From Streptomyces sp. JB150 (GTDB lineage: Bacteria > Actinomycetota > Actinomycetes > Streptomycetales > Streptomycetaceae), in NCBI RefSeq assembly GCF_011193355.1, contig NZ_CP049780.1:5251803-5315802 (forward strand): DNA of 64,000 nucleotides, given 5' to 3'. Below, piece by piece: positions 14,662 to 25,308 of the stretch (positions are counted from its first letter, which is position 1; every line of letters begins with the position of its first letter). The translations under genes and the position numbers were made by a program. Below the pieces are notes generated by a model that was given only the letters and a program-made list of their open reading frames with translations, was not told the DNA's origin and did no database searches.

Positions 14662-14720
14662 GGGAAGAGTGGCACCCGTGGTGCGTACATGTCAGGAGCC
14701 CCACGTGATGTTGGCCGAAA
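14662..14720 (-). promoter_or_regulatory. three-box upstream module of M4 protease gene 1
   Basis: Read leftward, the region contains CGGCCAA (14711-14717), CCTGACA (14690-14696) and TGCCACTCTTCCC (14662-14674). The same three boxes occur in the same order and almost the same spacing upstream of the second M4 protease gene (17006-17060). CTGACA with a 17-nt gap to CCACTC could act as a -35/-10 pair, but this is a guess; the shared boxes are what is seen. Confidence 0.6.
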
Positions 14721-14732
14721 ACCAACTCCCAA

Positions 14733-14744
14733 GAAAACGTTTCC
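14733..14744. promoter_or_regulatory. palindrome GAAAACGTTTCC, LacI-type operator look
   Basis: GAAAACGTTTCC is symmetric at 10 of 12 positions around a central CG, like operators of LacI/GalR family repressors. It sits just upstream of the three-box module of protease gene 1 and in AT-rich surroundings for this genome. No such palindrome is seen at the second protease gene, so if functional it would be specific to gene 1. Confidence 0.3.
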
Positions 14745-14768
14745 GAAAGGTAAAGCGGGGCAGCGAAA

Positions 14769-14808
14769 GGGGCGCCGCCTCGGGGGAGTTGCCCCGGAGC
14801 GGCGCCCC
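14769..14808 (-). terminator. hairpin terminator after M4 protease gene 2
   Basis: GGGGCGCCGC at 14769 pairs with GCGGCGCCCC at 14799-14808, and the inner CTCGGGG/CCCCGGAG extends the stem. It lies 17 bases beyond the stop of the leftward gene ending at 14826. There is no U-run, as is common for Streptomyces terminators. Confidence 0.65.
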
Positions 14809-14825
14809 GCGCCTGCGAACCCGGT

Positions 14826-16874
14826 TTACGGGAAGGTCAGCTTCCAGCTGTTGATGTAGCCGGTGTCCTGCGCCGCCTGGTCCTGCACCCGCAGCTGCCA
14901 GGTGCCGTTGGCGGTCTCGGAGGAGGCGTTGACCGTGTACGTGGTCTGCACGTTGTCCGCCGAGTCGGACGAGCTGAAGTTCTTCAGCCGGTACGCCGTC
15001 CCGTCGGGCGCCACCAGGTCGATCACCAGGTCACCGCGCCAGGTGTGGATGATGTCCACGCCCACCTGGAGGTTGGACGGCGCGTTGCCGGCCCGCCCGG
15101 TCACGTTCACCGACGAGGTCACCGCGGCGCCGTTGTCCGGGATGGACACGTCGGTGGTGTTCTCGAACGACGTGCCGCCGCCGCCCCCGCCCGAGCGGGA
15201 CCCGACCGCCACACCGGCCCACGCGTCCTGCACCGCCTTGTACTCGGCGCTGGTGGTGCCGTACAGCTCACCGGCGACCGCCAGCGTGCCGGTGCGGGCG
15301 CCCGCGTAGTTGGTGGTGGAGGTGAACTTGGTGGTGAGCGCCTTGAACCAGATCTGCTCCGCCTTGGCCCGGCCGATGCCGGTGACCGGCAGCCCGTCCG
15401 CGGTGGGCGAGTTGTAGCTGACGCCGTTGATGGTCTTGGCGCCGCTGCCCTCGCTCAGCAGGTAGAAGAAGTGGTTCGCGGGGCCGGAGGAGTAGTGCAC
15501 GTCGATGGAGCCGATACCGGAGTACCAGTTGTCCTTCGACGAGCCGTCCTTGCTCGGCTTGTCCATGTAGCGCAGCGGCGTGCCGTCGCCGTTGATGTTG
15601 ATCTCCTCGCCGATGAGGTAGTCACCGACGTCGGAGGAGTTGTTCGCGGCGAACTCCACGGCCGCGCCGAGGATGTCGGACGTCGCCTCGTTCAGGCCGC
15701 CCGACTCGCCGCTGTAGACGAGCTTCGCGGTCACCGACGTCAGACCGTGCGTCATCTCGTGCGCGGCCACGTCGATCGAGGTCAGCGGGTTGGCGTTGCC
15801 GGAGCCGTCGCCGTACGTCATGCAGAAGCAGCTGTCCGACCAGAACGCGTTGACGTAGTTGTTGCCGTAGTGGACCCGCGAGTAGGCGCCGACGCCGTCG
15901 CCGCGGATGCCGTTTCGGCCGTGCACGTTCTTGTAGTAGTCCCAGGTCAGCGCGGCCCCGTAGTGGGCGTCGGCGGCGGCCGACTCCAGGTTGGACGGGC
16001 TGCCGTTGCCCCACACGTCGTCCGGGCCGGAGAACAGCGTGCCGGTGCCGGAGGTGCCGCGGTTGAGGTTGTACGTCTTGTGGCCGCCGCGGGCGCCGTC
16101 GGTGAGGTTGTACGTCGAGCCCGTCTGGGTGGTGGTCAGCGGGACGGTGCCGCTGTACACGGTGTGGCCGGTCCCGGTGTGGACGGCCTCCCACTCGAAC
16201 AGCTTCTTCCCGGTCGCGGCGTCGGTGACGACGTGCAGCTCCTGCGGCGTGCCGTCGTGCTGGAGACCGTCGACGACGGTCTCCCATGCCAGGGTCGGGG
16301 TGCCGTTCGCCGCCCAGATCACCTTGCGCGGGGCGCGGTCCACGTCCGGGTTCTTCGCCTTCTCCGCCTTCGCGGCGGCCAGCGCCTGCCGCTCGGCGCG
16401 CTCGGCGGTGATCGCCGGCGTGAGGGTGGCGGGCTTGACGGCGGCCCGGGTGGCCCGCACGACTCCCTCGGTCTCACCGTCCTTCGCCGCCTTCACGACC
16501 AGGTCGCCGCCGAGCACGGGCAGACCGTCGTAGGTGCGCTCGTAACGGGTGTGCGTGGTGCCGTCACGGTCCTGGACGACGTCCCGGACGACCAGCTTCT
16601 CCTTGGCGCCGAGACCGAGTTCGCGGGCCGTCGCCGCCGTGTCCGCCTGGGCCTCGCGCATCAGCTCGGCGCGCTGGGCGGGGGTGAGCTTCTTGGGCAG
16701 GGCGCCCGGGTCCGCCTGGGCCGACGCCGACGGTGCCTTCTCCGGGGCGGCGGTCGCGGCACCGGACTGCACGGCTGCGGCGACGAGGGCGGCGACACCG
16801 ACCAGCGCGACGGCCGCCGCCCGGCGGCGGGGGGTGTGGGAGGTGCGTCTGTGAGAGGGACTGCTGCTCAACAC
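14826..16874 (-). CDS. secreted M4 family metalloprotease with C-terminal P (Homo B) domain
   Basis: A 682-residue precursor. The start is a GTG at 16874 with AAGGAG 6 nt away. An Arg-rich n-region (HRRTSHTPRRRAAAVAL) leads into a hydrophobic signal core ending near GAATAAP. FTP/PepSY propeptide motifs (KEKLVVRDVVQDRDG, GLPVLGGDLVVKA) are followed by the M4 domain with VAAHEMTHGLTS, GGLNEATSDILG and VHYSSGPANHFFY, all catalytic residues present. A GSRSGGGGGGTS linker near residue 560 joins a P/Homo B beta-sandwich (FENTTDVSIPDNGA, then HTWRGDLVIDLVAPDGT and TANGTWQLRVQD), a module that in other secreted proteases helps folding or substrate binding. It is a close paralogue of the 12973-14616 protease; the P domain is the main difference. 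Likely role: extracellular protein degradation (inference from family). Confidence 0.93.
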   Translation of the reverse strand: MLSSSPSHRRTSHTPRRRAAAVALVGVAALVAAAVQSGAATAAPEKAPSASAQADPGALPKKLTPAQRAELMREAQADTAATARELGLGAKEKLVVRDVVQDRDGTTHTRYERTYDGLPVLGGDLVVKAAKDGETEGVVRATRAAVKPATLTPAITAERAERQALAAAKAEKAKNPDVDRAPRKVIWAANGTPTLAWETVVDGLQHDGTPQELHVVTDAATGKKLFEWEAVHTGTGHTVYSGTVPLTTTQTGSTYNLTDGARGGHKTYNLNRGTSGTGTLFSGPDDVWGNGSPSNLESAAADAHYGAALTWDYYKNVHGRNGIRGDGVGAYSRVHYGNNYVNAFWSDSCFCMTYGDGSGNANPLTSIDVAAHEMTHGLTSVTAKLVYSGESGGLNEATSDILGAAVEFAANNSSDVGDYLIGEEININGDGTPLRYMDKPSKDGSSKDNWYSGIGSIDVHYSSGPANHFFYLLSEGSGAKTINGVSYNSPTADGLPVTGIGRAKAEQIWFKALTTKFTSTTNYAGARTGTLAVAGELYGTTSAEYKAVQDAWAGVAVGSRSGGGGGGTSFENTTDVSIPDNGAAVTSSVNVTGRAGNAPSNLQVGVDIIHTWRGDLVIDLVAPDGTAYRLKNFSSSDSADNVQTTYTVNASSETANGTWQLRVQDQAAQDTGYINSWKLTFP

Positions 16875-17005
16875 TGACTCCTTCTGCGCGGCCGCGGATC
16901 ACGCGGCCAGGGGAGACCGGACGGCGGGTGGGCCGTCCGGGCGTGCGTGGAGCTGGGCCGCACCACAGCGGCGAAGGTCTGTGGGGTTGCTGTGAGGTGG
17001 CCGTG

Positions 17006-17060
17006 GGAAGAGTGGCAGCACCGCGCCCTTTCTGTCAGGGGCGCGTCAGAAACTTGGCCG
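17006..17060 (-). promoter_or_regulatory. three-box upstream module of M4 protease gene 2
   Basis: Leftward boxes CGGCCAA (17054-17060), CCTGACA (17034-17040) and TGCCACTCTTCCC (17006-17018) match those of protease gene 1 with 16 and 20 nt offsets (16 and 21 in gene 1). Here the module is 132 bp from the GTG, against 46 bp in gene 1, so the 5' untranslated leader is longer if the start site is at the same place in the module. Confidence 0.6.
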
Positions 17061-17151
17061 GAAATCGTTCGTTGACCGGGAGTTCACGTTCGATATACGG
17101 ACTCGCCAGATCCGCCCCAGCAGCTTGCGCGGCGGCCGGCCGCCGGTCAGC

Positions 17152-17500
17152 GGCTGTCGCGGCAGCCTGCCGCCGGCCCGCGGCGAGGGCCGTGGCGAGG
17201 TCCGCCGCCACTCTGTGGCCCGCAGCGGCCCGGCGCCGGCCCGCGGCTGTCGCGGCAGTCTGCCGCCGACCGGTGGCGAGGGCTGTGGCGATGCCCGCTG
17301 CCACCCCGTGGCCCGCGGCGGCCCGCCGCCACCCCGTGGCGAGGCCCGCTGCCGCCGGTCCGCGCCTGTCGCGGCAGCCTGCCACCGGGCCACGGTGAGG
17401 GCTGTGGCGAGGCCCGCTGCCACCCCGTGGCCCGCGGCGGCCCGGCGCCGGCCGGCGGCTGTCACGGCAGCCCTGCCGCCGGCCCGCGGCGAGGGCCGTT
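17152..17500. repeat. degenerate tandem repeat, 93-bp period, about 3.5 units
   Basis: The word GGCTGTCGCGGCAG(C/T)CTGCCGCCG recurs at 17152, 17245, 17364 (as GCCTGTCGCGGCAGCCTGCC) and 17457. Units 1 and 3 are 93 bp; unit 2 is 119 bp because it holds an internal duplicate of CCACCCCGTGGCGAGGCCCG. The last, partial unit runs into the stop codon of the ABC transporter gene at 17500. 93 is a multiple of three, so frames stay open on both strands across the array, but no start with a ribosome-binding site is seen and I do not call a gene here. Confidence 0.8.
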
Positions 17501-19353
17501 CAGGCCAGGCTGTCCCGCCAGGCGCGGTGCAGGGCCGCGAACCGGCCCGTGCCCGCGATCAGTTCCGCCGGGGTGCCGTCCTCCACGATCCGGCCCCGCT
17601 CCATCACCAGCACCCGGTCCGCGATCTCCACGGTGGACAGGCGGTGCGCGATCACCACCGCCGTACGGCCGTTCAGCACCGTCGCCATCGCCCGCTGCAC
17701 CGCCCGCTCGCCGGGGATGTCCAGCGAACTGGTCGCCTCGTCGAGGATCAGCACCCCGGGGTCGGCGAGCAGCGCCCGCGCGAACGCCACGAGCTGGCGC
17801 TGACCGGCCGAGATACGGCCGCCCCGCTTGCGGACGTCCGTGTCGTAGCCCTCGGGCAGCGCGCTGATGAAGTCGTGCGCGCCGATCGCCTTCGCCGCCC
17901 GCTCGATCTCCTCGCGGCTCGCGTCCGGGCGGCCGATGGCGATGTTCTCGGCGACCGTGCCGGAGAACAGGAACGCCTCCTGCGTCACCATCACCACGCC
18001 GCGCCGCAGCTCCGCCGTGGACAGCTCGCGCAGGTCCACCCCGTCCAGCAGCACCCGGCCGTCCGTCGGGTCGTAGAACCGGGCGACCAGCTTGGCCAGC
18101 GTGGACTTGCCCGCGCCGGTGGAGCCGACCACCGCGACGGTCTGCCCGGCCGGCAGGGTCAGATCGAAGCGGGGCAGCACCTCGCCGCCCGTGCGGTAGG
18201 CGAACCGGACGCCGTCGAAGACGACCTCGCGGCCGGGGCGGTCCGCGTCCGTCAGCGGCGGCAGGGGCCTCGGCGCGGACGGCTCGGGCACGGACGGCGT
18301 CTGCGCCAGCAGCCCGGCGATCTTCTCCAGGGAGGCCGCCGCCGACTGGTACGAGTTGAGGAACATCCCGAACCGGTCGATCGGGTCGTACATCCGCCGC
18401 AGGTACAGCACCGCCGCCGCCAGCACGCCCAGCGCCAGGGTGCCCTCCGCCACCCGCCAGGCGCCCCACAGCACGAGCAGCGCGACCGCCGTGTTGCCCA
18501 CGACCCGCGAGCCGACGACATAGCGGGCCATCTCCAGCAGCGCGTCGCCGTTGGTGCGCTCGTGGCGCCGGTTCAGCTCCCGGAACTCGGCGTCGTTCGC
18601 GGCCTCCCGGCGGAACGCGCGCACCGGCCGGATGCCGTTCATCGTCTCCACGAACTTCACGATCACCGCGGCGATGGCGCTCGACCGCCGCAGGAACACC
18701 CGCTGCACCCGGCGCCGGTACATCCGCACCAGCCACCACAGCGGCACGAACGACGCCACCGCCAGCCCGCCCAGGCCCAGATCCAGCCACAGCAGCAGCA
18801 CCGCCGTGTACACACACGACAGGATCACCATCACCAGCTCCTGGAGGCCGTCCTCCAGCAGCTCGCGCAGCGACTCCACGTCGCTCGTGGAGCGGGAGAT
18901 CAGCCGGCCCGAGGTGTAGCGCTCGTGGAAGTCGATGCTGAGCGCCTGCGCGTGACGGAAGATCCGGCCGCGCAGGTCCAGCAGCACGTCCTGGCTGACC
19001 CGGGCGGAGGCCCGCACGAACCCGTACTGCAGCACCCCGGCCGCCAGCGCGCACACCAGATAGCCCGCCGCCACCGCGACCAGCGGCCCGCGGTCGTCCG
19101 CGCGCAGCGCCGGCACGGCGTGGTCGATGGCATACGCCACCAGCAGCGGGCCGGCCTGCACCGCCGCCTGCTGGAGCAGCAGCAACAGGGTGGTGAGCGC
19201 GACGCGCGCCTTCATCGGGGCGAGCAGGGACCGCAGCAGGGCGGCGGTGGCGCCGGGCGGGGTGGGCAGCACGTCCTGGTCGAAGGGGTCACCACCGGGC
19301 GCGCGCCGCTCCTCCGGCTCGTCCTTGGCGGGGGCCGTGGTGGTGGCCGTCAT
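17500..19353 (-). CDS. ABC exporter half-transporter, consensus ATP site subunit
   Basis: An integral membrane ABC half-transporter of 617 residues. Its ATG at 19353 overlaps the stop of the partner gene as ATGA. The N-terminal tail (PAKDEPEERRAPGGDPF) precedes six predicted membrane helices (for example ALTTLLLLLQQAAVQAGPLL and VILSCVYTAVLLLWLDLGL). The nucleotide-binding domain has Walker A VVGSTGAGKST, Q-loop VMVTQEAFLFSGT, a signature ISAGQRQLVAFARAL that departs from LSGGQ, Walker B GVLILDEATSSLD with the catalytic Glu, and the switch His in VIAHRLST. With the partner (degenerate Glu, canonical signature) it should form a heterodimer with one competent site. The substrate is unknown. It is the last gene of the pair and its stop abuts the 93-bp repeat. 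Confidence 0.9.
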   Translation of the reverse strand: MTATTTAPAKDEPEERRAPGGDPFDQDVLPTPPGATAALLRSLLAPMKARVALTTLLLLLQQAAVQAGPLLVAYAIDHAVPALRADDRGPLVAVAAGYLVCALAAGVLQYGFVRASARVSQDVLLDLRGRIFRHAQALSIDFHERYTSGRLISRSTSDVESLRELLEDGLQELVMVILSCVYTAVLLLWLDLGLGGLAVASFVPLWWLVRMYRRRVQRVFLRRSSAIAAVIVKFVETMNGIRPVRAFRREAANDAEFRELNRRHERTNGDALLEMARYVVGSRVVGNTAVALLVLWGAWRVAEGTLALGVLAAAVLYLRRMYDPIDRFGMFLNSYQSAAASLEKIAGLLAQTPSVPEPSAPRPLPPLTDADRPGREVVFDGVRFAYRTGGEVLPRFDLTLPAGQTVAVVGSTGAGKSTLAKLVARFYDPTDGRVLLDGVDLRELSTAELRRGVVMVTQEAFLFSGTVAENIAIGRPDASREEIERAAKAIGAHDFISALPEGYDTDVRKRGGRISAGQRQLVAFARALLADPGVLILDEATSSLDIPGERAVQRAMATVLNGRTAVVIAHRLSTVEIADRVLVMERGRIVEDGTPAELIAGTGRFAALHRAWRDSLA

Positions 19354-21161
19354 CGGCCTTCCTCCTCTTCGCCAGACATCAGATGGGCGTACTCGGCGTG
19401 GGAGCGCAGCAGTTCCTGATGGGTGCCCACGGCGGTGATCCGGCCGCCGGAGAGGAGGGCGACCCGGTCGGCGAGCAGCACCGTGGAGGGGCGGTGCGCC
19501 ACGATCAGCGCCGTGGTGCCGGCGAGCACCCGGCGCAGCGCGGCCTCCACCGCGGCCTCCGTGTGCACGTCCAGCGCGGACAGCGGGTCGTCCAGGACCA
19601 GGAAGTCCGGCCGGCCCACCACCGCGCGGGCCAGCGCGAGCCGCTGCCGCTGCCCGCCGGACAGGCTCAGCCCCTGCTCGCCGACCTGGGTGTCCACGCC
19701 CTGCGGCAGCGCGTGCACGAAGTCCGCCTGCGCAACCGCCAGCGCGCGCTCCACCGCGTCCGCGTCCGCGCCGCCGCCCGCGCCCATCCGGACGTTCTCG
19801 GCGACGGTGGCCGAGAACAGCGTCGGCTCCTCGAAGGCGACGGCGACCCGTGTCCGCAGCTGCTCGCGGGACATGGCGGTGATGTCCACCCCGTCGAGGG
19901 TGATCCGTCCCTGTGTCACCTCGTACAGCCGCGGCACCAGCGCGGTCAGCGTCGTCTTCCCGCTCCCGGTCGCCCCCACCAGCGCCATCGACTCCCCCGG
20001 CCGGATCCACAGATCGATCCCCTCCAGCACGGGCGGGGAACCGGGCGGCGCGTCCGGATACCGGAAGCCGACGCCGTGGAAGCGCAGGCCCCGGTCGCCG
20101 TCACCGCTCACCGCCGTCGCTGGGGTGGACGACTCCGGATGTGCGTCCATGACCTCGAAGTAGCGCTCCGTGGCCGTCGCGGCCTCCTGGCTGAGGGCGA
20201 GGAGGAAGCCGATGGAGTCGACCGGCCAGCGCAGGGCGAGGGCGGTGGAGAGGAAGGCGACGAGGGTGCCGGCGGACAGGTCGCCGTCGGCGACGCGCAC
20301 CGCGCCGAGCACGAGGGCCGCCCCGATCGCCACCTCGGGCAGCGTCATCATGGCGACCCAGATGGTGGCCAGCAGCCGCGCCTTGTGCAGCTCGGTGCCG
20401 CGCAGGGTGCGCGACAGCTCGCGGAAGGCGCGCGCCTGGCTGCGGTGGCGGCCGAACCCCTTGACGATCCGGATGCCGAGCACGCTCTCCTCGACGACCG
20501 TGGTCAGATCGCCGACCTGGTCCTGCGCCCGCCGCGCGGCATGGGCGTACCGCTTCTCGAAGACGGCGCAGACCACCATCACCGGCACGGCCGGCCCCAG
20601 GATCACCAGCCCCAGCGTCCAGTCCTGGACCAGCATGATGCCCACACCGACGAGGATCGTCACCCCGTTGACCAGCAGGAAGGTCAGCGGGAAGGCGAGG
20701 AACATGCGCAGCAGCGCCAGATCGGCGGTCCCCCGGGACAGCAACTGCCCCGAGGGCCACCGGTCGTGGAACGCCACCGGCAGCCGCTGGAGATGCCGGT
20801 ACAGGTCCGCCCGCATCGCCGCCTCGACCCCGGCCAGCGGCCGGGCCACCAGCCACCGCCGCAGCCCGAACAGCAGGGCCTCGGCGAGCCCGAGCAGCAG
20901 CAGGTACAGCGCCCCCAGCCACACCCCCGCCGGGTCCCGCTCGGCGACCGGCCCGTCCACCAGCCACTTCAGGACCAGCGGAATGACCAGGCCGGCACAC
21001 GAGGCGACGATCGCGACGAGCGCGGCGGCGGCCAACCGCGCCCGCACCGGCCGCACGTACGGCCACAGCCGCAGCAGGGTCCGTACGGCGGAGCGCCCGG
21101 CGGGCGGTTCGGCAAGCTGGTCGGGACCGGCTTCTTCGGTGGTGGCACGTGTCGTCGGCAT
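19350..21161 (-). CDS. ABC exporter half-transporter, degenerate ATP site subunit
   Basis: An inner-membrane half-transporter of 603 residues starting MPTTRATTEEAGPDQ. Six helices are expected in residues 30-320 (LAAAALVAIVASCAGLVIPL, TLGLVILGPAVPVMVVCAVF). The nucleotide-binding domain has Walker A LVGATGSGKTT, the Q-loop VAFEEPTLFSAT where Glu replaces the usual Gln, signature LSLSGGQRQRLALARAV, and Walker B FLVLDDPLSALD in which Asp stands where the catalytic Glu is expected, followed by VAHRPST. A canonical signature with a catalytic Glu-to-Asp change is the mark of one half of heterodimeric exporters such as BmrCD or TM287/288. It is coupled to the next gene by ATGA. Substrate unknown; drug or lipid export is typical for the family. 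Confidence 0.9.
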   Translation of the reverse strand: MPTTRATTEEAGPDQLAEPPAGRSAVRTLLRLWPYVRPVRARLAAAALVAIVASCAGLVIPLVLKWLVDGPVAERDPAGVWLGALYLLLLGLAEALLFGLRRWLVARPLAGVEAAMRADLYRHLQRLPVAFHDRWPSGQLLSRGTADLALLRMFLAFPLTFLLVNGVTILVGVGIMLVQDWTLGLVILGPAVPVMVVCAVFEKRYAHAARRAQDQVGDLTTVVEESVLGIRIVKGFGRHRSQARAFRELSRTLRGTELHKARLLATIWVAMMTLPEVAIGAALVLGAVRVADGDLSAGTLVAFLSTALALRWPVDSIGFLLALSQEAATATERYFEVMDAHPESSTPATAVSGDGDRGLRFHGVGFRYPDAPPGSPPVLEGIDLWIRPGESMALVGATGSGKTTLTALVPRLYEVTQGRITLDGVDITAMSREQLRTRVAVAFEEPTLFSATVAENVRMGAGGGADADAVERALAVAQADFVHALPQGVDTQVGEQGLSLSGGQRQRLALARAVVGRPDFLVLDDPLSALDVHTEAAVEAALRRVLAGTTALIVAHRPSTVLLADRVALLSGGRITAVGTHQELLRSHAEYAHLMSGEEEEGR

Positions 21162-21236
21162 CAGGTCGAGATTACGGACAGCGACGGACGACGCCCACCG
21201 AGTTTTCCGGCCCCGGCGGTTCGGCCGGGAGCGTGC

Positions 21237-22637
21237 TCAGGCGCGCGGGTAGGGCAGCAGCCCCCGCGCGACCGCCTCCCACGCCCCCTTCAGTTCGGCC
21301 AGCAGCTCCGGCCGCTGGGCGGCGAGGTCGGCCTGTTCGCGCAAATCCTCGGCGAGGTGGTAGAGGTGGTCCCGGCCGGCCGCGTCCTGGTAGTACTTGA
21401 AGTCCCCGCGCCGCAGCGCCCGGTTCCCCCGCACCCGCCAGAACAGGTCCCGCTCGGGCAGCGCCTCGCCGCGCAGCAGGTATCCGGCCAGGCTGTGGCC
21501 GTCCAGCGGATAGGCCGGGTCGGGTCGCGCGCCCCCCAGCTCCAGCAGCGTCGCCGTCCAGTCCGGGGAGTACACGGGCTCGTGGCTGACCTGGCGGCCG
21601 TCGATCCGGGCCGGCCAGCGCAGGATGGTCGGCACCCGGATGCCGCCCTCCAGCAGCTGGGACTTCTCCCCGCTCAGCGGCCACTGGTAGGAGAACCGCT
21701 CACCGCCGTTGTCGCTGGCGAACACGACGACCGTGTCCCGTTCCTGCCCGGAGCGGCGCAGCGCGGCCAGCACCCGGCCGACCGCCGCGTCCAGGCTCTC
21801 CACCAGCTGCGCGTACTTCGCCACCGAGCCGCCGTCGTCGTGCCGCAGCGCCGGCAGCACCTGCCCCGCCCGGATCCGCGCCGCGATCTCGGCTCCGGTC
21901 TCCTCGTCGCCCTCCGCGAGCCACGGCCAGTGCGGGGTGGTGAAGTTGAGGTTGAGCAGCCAGGGCCGCTCGTGGTCCCGGCCGACGTACTCGACGGCGC
22001 GCTCGGTCAGCACGGTCGTGTAGTAGCGCAGGTCCTGGTAGGTCGCGTCCCCCTCGTAGAGGTCGTACTCGCCGAGCTGGCCCAGCTTGGAGAAGTACTC
22101 CAGCGCGCCGCCGAAGTTGCCGAAGAACTCGTCCCAGCCGGAGCGCGTGGGGCTGTAGTCGGGCAGGAAGCCGCAGTGCCACTTGCCGATCAGCGCGGTG
22201 GCGTAGCCCGCCTCCTTCAGCAGGGACGCGAGGGTGGGATGGTCCGGGTCGAGGCCCTGCGTGCGGTTGCCGATGGGTTCCGCCAGCCCGCCCGGCGTAC
22301 GGCCGGGGAAGCGCCCGGTGTAGAGGCTGAACCGGGTGGGGGAGCAGGTCGCCGAGCCCGCGTAGCCGTCGGTGAAGCGCACGCCCTGCGTGGCGAGCCG
22401 GTCCAGGTTCGGCGTCCTGATGTGCGGGGCGCCGTACACCGACAGGTCCGCCCAGCCGAGGTCGTCGGCGAGGATGAACAGGACGTTCGGCCTGCGGTGG
22501 CCGCCCGCGGCGGGGCGGGCGCGGAACGGGCGTTCGGCGGGAGCGGCGGCCTCGGCGGTGGGGGCCGTCGCCGCGAACGCGGTCGCGGCACCGCCGCCGA
22601 CGAGGCCGCCGAAGGCGCGGCGGGATATCTGGGGCAT
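21237..22637 (-). CDS. Tat-exported sulfatase (arylsulfatase family)
   Basis: A 466-residue exported hydrolase. The N-terminus MPQISRRAFGGLVGGGAATA carries the twin-arginine motif SRRAF and a hydrophobic core with cleavage near AEAAA. The alkaline phosphatase-like fold begins with NVLFILADDLGWADLSVYG, whose two Asp bind the metal. CSPTRFSLYTGR is the formylglycine motif C-x-P-x-R, so a maturation enzyme (formylglycine-generating enzyme) is expected elsewhere. ALIGKWHCGF and VFASDNGG supply further metal and sulfate ligands. Substrates in this family are sulfate esters, sometimes phosphonates or carbohydrate sulfates; which one cannot be read from the sequence. It is 75 bp downstream of the ABC exporter's start on the same strand and 285 bp from glgX, with no clear operon partner. 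Confidence 0.9.
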   Translation of the reverse strand: MPQISRRAFGGLVGGGAATAFAATAPTAEAAAPAERPFRARPAAGGHRRPNVLFILADDLGWADLSVYGAPHIRTPNLDRLATQGVRFTDGYAGSATCSPTRFSLYTGRFPGRTPGGLAEPIGNRTQGLDPDHPTLASLLKEAGYATALIGKWHCGFLPDYSPTRSGWDEFFGNFGGALEYFSKLGQLGEYDLYEGDATYQDLRYYTTVLTERAVEYVGRDHERPWLLNLNFTTPHWPWLAEGDEETGAEIAARIRAGQVLPALRHDDGGSVAKYAQLVESLDAAVGRVLAALRRSGQERDTVVVFASDNGGERFSYQWPLSGEKSQLLEGGIRVPTILRWPARIDGRQVSHEPVYSPDWTATLLELGGARPDPAYPLDGHSLAGYLLRGEALPERDLFWRVRGNRALRRGDFKYYQDAAGRDHLYHLAEDLREQADLAAQRPELLAELKGAWEAVARGLLPYPRA

Positions 22638-22756
22638 GCCCAGGGACGCTGTCAGCGGGCGCCGGACAGGGTCAACGATTCACCGCGGGACTTCACGCAC
22701 CGGCAACACCTTCACGCTCCCGCAACACGCACGTCAGCCGCCGACACACACGCCAC

Positions 22757-22922
22757 GCGCTCCGGCCACCGTCCCGACACACCGGCCGGCCACCGTCCCG
22801 ACGCACCGGCCGGCCACCCTGGCGCCCCCTCGGCCGGCCGACTCCACGCCACCCCGGCCGGCCACCGCCACGCCCCCTCGGCCGGCCACCGCCACGCTTG
22901 CGGCCGCCGCCCTCACGCCCCC

Positions 22923-22928
<6 letters not shown>
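22757..22928. repeat. 24-bp tandem repeat after glgX, six in-phase units plus decayed ones
   Basis: The pentamer GGCC(A/G) of the core CCGGCCGGCCACC falls at 22764, 22788, 22812, 22836, 22860 and 22884, an exact 24-bp period. A decayed unit follows, and the last copy (around 22926) contains the glgX stop region itself. Read leftward in one frame the units encode VAGRGGV or VAGRCVGT words (8 codons), resembling the VAG at the end of GlgX. No gene start with a ribosome-binding site is evident, so this is listed as a repeat only. Confidence 0.85.
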
Positions 22929-25154
<2,226 letters not shown>

Positions 25155-25308
25155 CAGTACGCCTCCCACGGCTCATGGAACGACGCGCACAACAAGGCCT
25201 GTGGCGTCCCGGCCCGGCTCCCCGCCGCGTCGTCCTCCCCACTGTTCTGCCCAGAGCTTGGGTCGCACTCACGTTTCCCCAGGGCGGGCGCCGTCGTTGG
25301 ACGTGTTT

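Noticed and set aside
17035-17385. Several Ala/Gly/Arg frames across the 93-bp repeat
   Set aside because: Open in several frames at once, as expected from a repeat with a multiple of three; no start signal.
22734-22916. A 60-residue VAGRGG-repeat protein gene
   Set aside because: No ribosome-binding site; the frame exists because the repeat unit is 24 bp. Listed as repeat only.
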